NCBI RefSeq assembly: GCF_000429985.1
Contig: NZ_AUCX01000013.1
Span: 1 to 64,000 of the forward strand
Direction: 5' to 3'
DNA: 64,000 nucleotides
Source: Maridesulfovibrio bastinii DSM 16055
GTDB taxonomy: Bacteria > Desulfobacterota > Desulfovibrionia > Desulfovibrionales > Desulfovibrionaceae
Numbering within the stretch: the stretch's first letter is position 1; every line of letters starts with the position of its first letter. Shown piece by piece: positions 63,691-64,000 of the stretch. The notes beneath the pieces are model-generated. The model was not told the DNA's origin. It did no database searches and saw only the letters and a program-made list of their open reading frames with translations. Made by a program: the position numbers and the translations under genes.

Positions 63691-64000
63691 GATTTTTTCC
63701 TCCTTTTGGTGTGAATATCTAGATATTTCCTCAGCTTATTTATTGATTGATGCTTTATGCTTCTGACAGTCCCGGATTTGATTTTTAGCTTGTCTGCTAT
63801 TTCCACGGATTTAAGGCCTTCAACAAAAGACATCTCAAGAATTTGCGTTTGACGTTGTGTTAGTACACCAGGAGGTATTTTTAGTTTAATATTGTCAGTT
63901 TCAACATTTTTATCGATGTATAATTCGTAATATTTGTAGTTATAATTTTTTATTTTACGTAGATAGTCTATTGTTACGGTCCTACTTATTATTGAAATCC
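63687..64000 (-). CDS. Sigma-70 region-4/LuxR-like helix-turn-helix protein, C-terminal part
   Basis: Open to the window edge on the minus strand; 104 residues are visible, ending at TGA (63687-63689). The end has 'LTQRQTQILEMSFVEGLKSVEIADKLKIKSGTVRSIKHQSINKLRKYL' type sequence in pieces 'TQRQTQILEMSFVEGLKS' and 'VEIADKLKIKSGTVRSI', a helix-turn-helix as in sigma-factor region 4.2 or LuxR-type regulators, and a basic tail (HTKRRKKS). Translationally coupled to flgD, so it may control the hook-gene operon. The 5' end lies beyond the window, so the protein class is not settled. Confidence 0.7.
   Translation of the reverse strand, partial: ISIISRTVTIDYLRKIKNYNYKYYELYIDKNVETDNIKLKIPPGVLTQRQTQILEMSFVEGLKSVEIADKLKIKSGTVRSIKHQSINKLRKYLDIHTKRRKKS

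Overview
The window looks like a chromosomal segment of a low-GC sulfate-reducing bacterium of the Desulfovibrio/Maridesulfovibrio type. This is an inference from content: a two-gene SufC/SufB-like Fe-S system, a fused succinyl-CoA synthetase, an exported superoxide reductase, a polar-flagellum gene set and many two-sCache/MCP style sensors. No 16S or other taxonomic marker is present. No CRISPR array, rRNA or insertion sequence was seen.

Layout. 1-14.76 kb: the right part of a Mu-like (contractile tail) prophage, all on the + strand: tail completion, sheath, tube, a programmed -1 frameshift tail chaperone pair, tape measure, hub, spike, wedge, baseplate J, gpI-like, tail fibre, then an unassigned GC-rich structured RNA element, a Com-like zinc-finger protein and a C5-cytosine methyltransferase whose start codon sits in a hairpin inside the com gene. 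This copies the com/mom arrangement at the right end of phage Mu. Two similar 18-bp motifs at 14661 and 14726 are candidate transposase end sites. The host resumes with a tRNA-Pro(GGG) gene at 14817; an identical copy lies at 49793.

14.9-22.7 kb: an SDR/DUF2867 protein, a dCache chemoreceptor and the NAD-synthesis operon nadC-nadA-nadB. 22.7-26.0 kb: mgtE, an unusual protein joining a WecG/TagA-like domain to a STAS domain, and an Smr nuclease. 26.2-33.9 kb: the SufC/SufB-like pair, a YdjM-like membrane protein, a GT4 glycosyltransferase, a fused beta-alpha succinyl-CoA synthetase and two hypotheticals. 33.9-39.1 kb: a CCA-adding-type nucleotidyltransferase, a VTT membrane protein translationally coupled to two tandem paralogues that each combine a cyclic-nucleotide-binding domain with a C-terminal FliG-like motor-switch domain, then birA. 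39.4-50.9 kb: a long PEP-synthase-like enzyme, a DsbA-like lipoprotein, galE, a Tat-exported superoxide reductase next to a persulfide-dioxygenase-like MBL/rhodanese protein, a TudS/DUF1722 protein, purT, tRNA-Pro, and a TonB-like protein. 50.9-56.3 kb: a long non-coding stretch, a SLOG-like protein, a second chemoreceptor, an FMN riboswitch with ribB, and a cupin. 56.4-64 kb: flagellar genes on the - strand in the order (regulator)-flgD-flgE-flgK-flgL, followed by fliD.

The most unusual items are the CNB/FliG chimeras (35.8-38.1 kb), the com/methyltransferase translational switch with its upstream structured RNA (13.4-14.6 kb), the WecG-STAS fusion (24.1-25.1 kb) and a beta-rich 'S-x-D-G-G' module shared by the phage tail sheath, FlgK and FlgL.
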